NCBI RefSeq assembly: GCF_030549615.1
Contig: NZ_CP130832.1
Coordinates: forward strand, 2,356,001-2,420,000
Reading direction: 5' to 3'
Source of the DNA: Stenotrophomonas sp. 610A2
Lineage (GTDB): Bacteria; Pseudomonadota; Gammaproteobacteria; Xanthomonadales; Xanthomonadaceae
Length of the DNA stretch: 64,000 nt
Numbering within the stretch: the first letter of the stretch is position 1; each line of letters begins with the position of its first letter. The notes below the pieces were generated by a model, which was not told where the DNA came from, ran no database searches, and saw only the letters and a program-made list of their open reading frames with translations. Below are positions 62,398 to 64,000 of this stretch, one piece after another. The translations under genes and the position numbers were made by a program.

Positions 62398-62515
62398 GAA
62401 AGCTCGCCTCGGTGCGGGTCCGCTCTGATTGGGGCAGCCACTCTCGCAGTGGTTCTGGGTGCCGATATCAGTAGAGCCACTGAAGAGGGCTTTCATATCG
62501 CTCCGGTGGCCGCGC

Positions 62516-62992
62516 TTACATGCCCAGATCAGATAGTCCCGGGTGATCATCGGGGCGACGCCCCAGCGGCCAATGGAACTTCCGGTCGCTTTCCTTGATC
62601 GGCATGTCGTTGATGCACGAGAAACGGCGTTCCATCAGGCCATCGGCAGCAAATTCCCAGTTCTCGTTTCCATACGAGCGATACCAATTGCCTGAGTCGT
62701 CGCGCCATTCATAGGCGTAGCGCACTGCAATACGGTTCTCGGTAACCGCCCACAGCTCCTTGATCAAGCGGTACTCAAGCTCCCTCTTCCACTTGCGGGC
62801 CAGGAACTGTCGGGCTTCTTCACGGCCCTGGGTGAACTCGGCGCGGTTCCGCCACTGGGTGTCGAGCGAGTAGGCAAGTGAAACCTTGTCCGCATCACGA
62901 GAGTTCCAACCGTCTTCGGCAAGTCGGACTTTTTCGATGGCCGATTCGCGGGTGAAGGGGGGAAGCGGCGGGCGAGCTTGAGCGTTGGACAT
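62516..62992 (-). CDS. DUF1348 (NTF2-like) protein
   Basis: 158 aa. [73 protein letters not shown] and [15 protein letters not shown] define DUF1348, with an NTF2-like cone fold. Biochemical role unknown. It follows a TetR regulator gene by 63 bp on the same strand, and is probably repressed by it. Confidence 0.92.
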   Translation of the reverse strand: MSNAQARPPLPPFTRESAIEKVRLAEDGWNSRDADKVSLAYSLDTQWRNRAEFTQGREEARQFLARKWKRELEYRLIKELWAVTENRIAVRYAYEWRDDSGNWYRSYGNENWEFAADGLMERRFSCINDMPIKESDRKFHWPLGRRPDDHPGLSDLGM

Positions 62993-63055
62993 GGCAAAGC
63001 CTCCAATCAAAGTGGATACATCGTTGGTTTCAAATTGCGGTGGAGCGTCAGGCCG

Positions 63056-63625
63056 CTAGCGCAGGGCCTGTTTCAGCAACAACTGCGCGACATCCCTGGC
63101 GTCATCTGCGGCGTTGTGATCACCCATCACGCGCGATACGGTGATCGCGCCTTCCATCAGAACCAGCAGCTGGCGCGCCAGTGCGTCCGGCTCCTCGATA
63201 CCCAACTGCCCGGTAAGTTCAAGCGTGTAATCGAGCAACTTCTGCTTGTGATGCCTGGCGATACTGCGAATGGGATCGTCTGGATTCCCGACCTCGCCAG
63301 CCGTGTTGATGAATGCACACCCGCGGTAACCTTCCGACTCGAACCATCCTTTGAGTACGGTGAACATGCGAAGGATGCGCGCCTCGGGGCCATCGCCCTT
63401 GTCACATTCCTGCTGGAACCAGGCCAGCCAACGAACGTCACGTGCGTTCAACGCAGCAGCAGCAACGTCATCCTTGTTCTCGAAATGGCGATAGATGCTT
63501 TTCCGCGCCACGCCCGAGGTCTTTACCAGAAGGTCCATGCCGGTGGCATGTATCCCGTTCTGATAGATCAGCGCCTCAGCCGTCTCCAGGATCTTCTGCT
63601 TGGTGTCGGTCGTCGTGTTGTCCAT
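63056..63625 (-). CDS. TetR-family repressor
   Basis: 189 aa from the ATG at 63625. N-terminal helix-turn-helix (KQKILETAEALIYQNGIHATGMD; ARKSIYRHFENKDDV), then a ligand-binding domain with GCAFINTAGEVGNPDDPI, the TetR_C group that often sits beside DUF1348 genes. A perfect 14-bp palindrome lies 11 bp upstream of its start, the likely operator for self-control and for the downstream gene. Confidence 0.92.
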   Translation of the reverse strand: MDNTTTDTKQKILETAEALIYQNGIHATGMDLLVKTSGVARKSIYRHFENKDDVAAAALNARDVRWLAWFQQECDKGDGPEARILRMFTVLKGWFESEGYRGCAFINTAGEVGNPDDPIRSIARHHKQKLLDYTLELTGQLGIEEPDALARQLLVLMEGAITVSRVMGDHNAADDARDVAQLLLKQALR

Positions 63626-63636
63626 GGCGGCATGGT

Positions 63637-63650
63637 AGAACGATCGTTCT
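63637..63650 (-). promoter_or_regulatory. TetR operator palindrome
   Basis: AGAACGATCGTTCT, a perfect 14-bp palindrome just upstream of the TetR gene; contains the ACGATCGT core common in TetR operators. Confidence 0.75.
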
Positions 63651-63748
63651 CCATCGTCAACCAGCCGATGCGCAACGCGAGCCCGTGCCCGCTTCAAGCC
63701 AGGAACGGACATGCTCCAATCTGCACACGCATCGTGCTCAATTCGCGC

Positions 63749-63982
63749 TCATCCCCGTGCGGTCTGCTCGCCAAAGGCCAACCGCAAAGCTTCGGCGTCG
63801 CCGTTCAGCGCAGCACGCATGCGACCCTCATCCAGAGGGCGTACCACCCAGTCGACATCCCATTGGAAGCCATTACGTCTTGAGATCGGAATCGCCAGAT
63901 ACCAACTCGGCCCGGGCCCTACGCAGTACCAGAATGCGTCGTCTGAGGCCTGTGCCATCCAGCGCGGACCCGGTTGCTGCAT
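63749..63982 (-). CDS. Small hypothetical protein
   Basis: 77 aa, ATG at 63982: MQQPGPRWMAQASDDAFWYC, then PSWYLAIPISRRNGFQWDVD and VVRPLDEGRMRAALNGDAEAL. Aromatic-rich and protein-like, no family recognised. Ends 124 bp upstream of the TetR start on the same strand. Confidence 0.5.
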   Translation of the reverse strand: MQQPGPRWMAQASDDAFWYCVGPGPSWYLAIPISRRNGFQWDVDWVVRPLDEGRMRAALNGDAEALRLAFGEQTARG

Positions 63983-64000
63983 ACCATCGAACCGTCCTTG

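Overview
The window comes from a high-GC gammaproteobacterium of the Xanthomonadaceae, most likely Stenotrophomonas. Evidence: the conserved orders nudJ-mnmA-hflD, clpS-clpA-infA-aat and ftsK-lolA-rarA-crcB; two GTAG-ended palindromic repeats of the SMAG type after clpA (9855-9922); other short palindromes familiar from this family; and a chaperone-usher pilus operon. Species-level assignment is inference.

Layout. 1-24.5 kb is ordinary chromosome: a GGDEF/EAL signalling protein cut by the left edge, a chemoreceptor, tRNA thiolation (mnmA) with hflD and nudJ, the N-degron proteolysis set (clpS, clpA, aat) around infA, a FemAB-like/DUF482 gene and a metallophosphoesterase, trxB, then ftsK, lolA, rarA, crcB, then glk, a Tat-exported glycosylasparaginase and cutC, and a TonB-dependent siderophore receptor behind a Fur-like palindrome. 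25.3-31.3 kb is a five-gene chaperone-usher pilus operon (pilin, chaperone, usher, tip adhesin, second chaperone).

At 31888-31915 lies a near-perfect dif site, so this is the replication terminus, about 15 kb from ftsK. Immediately to its right begins a plastic region (about 32-58 kb). It holds a KfrA-like DNA-binding protein divergent from a tyrosine recombinase with two palindromic operators between them; a metal-responsive MerR/CDF/TonB-receptor cluster with two 19-bp-spaced MerR-type promoters and a nonsense codon in the receptor; a short cluster of attC sites with gene cassettes (38.08-39.9 kb) without an integron integrase; and a defence-like island (41.0-51.2 kb). The island contains a PD-(D/E)XK-type protein, an RloC/PrrC-like AAA ATPase coupled to an Mrr-nuclease/STAND NTPase, DUF4238, a GIY-YIG-like protein, a DUF262 relic and a possible DUF5677 gene. 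A four-gene Tn7-like transposition module (TnsA-TnsB-TnsC-TniQ, 52.3-57.5 kb) follows.

58-64 kb is mixed: gene relics (DUF4124, a TraX-like tail, an alpha/beta hydrolase tail), a small two-gene unit, an AraC regulator with an exported hydrolase, an AAA_28 NTPase, and a TetR/DUF1348 pair with a perfect palindromic operator.

The best candidates for something undescribed are the two-gene RloC-like plus Mrr-STAND operon flanked by direct repeats, the Tn7-like module whose TnsA lacks the expected catalytic lysine and whose TnsC has Asn in place of the Walker B Asp, and the integrase-less attC cluster next to dif.
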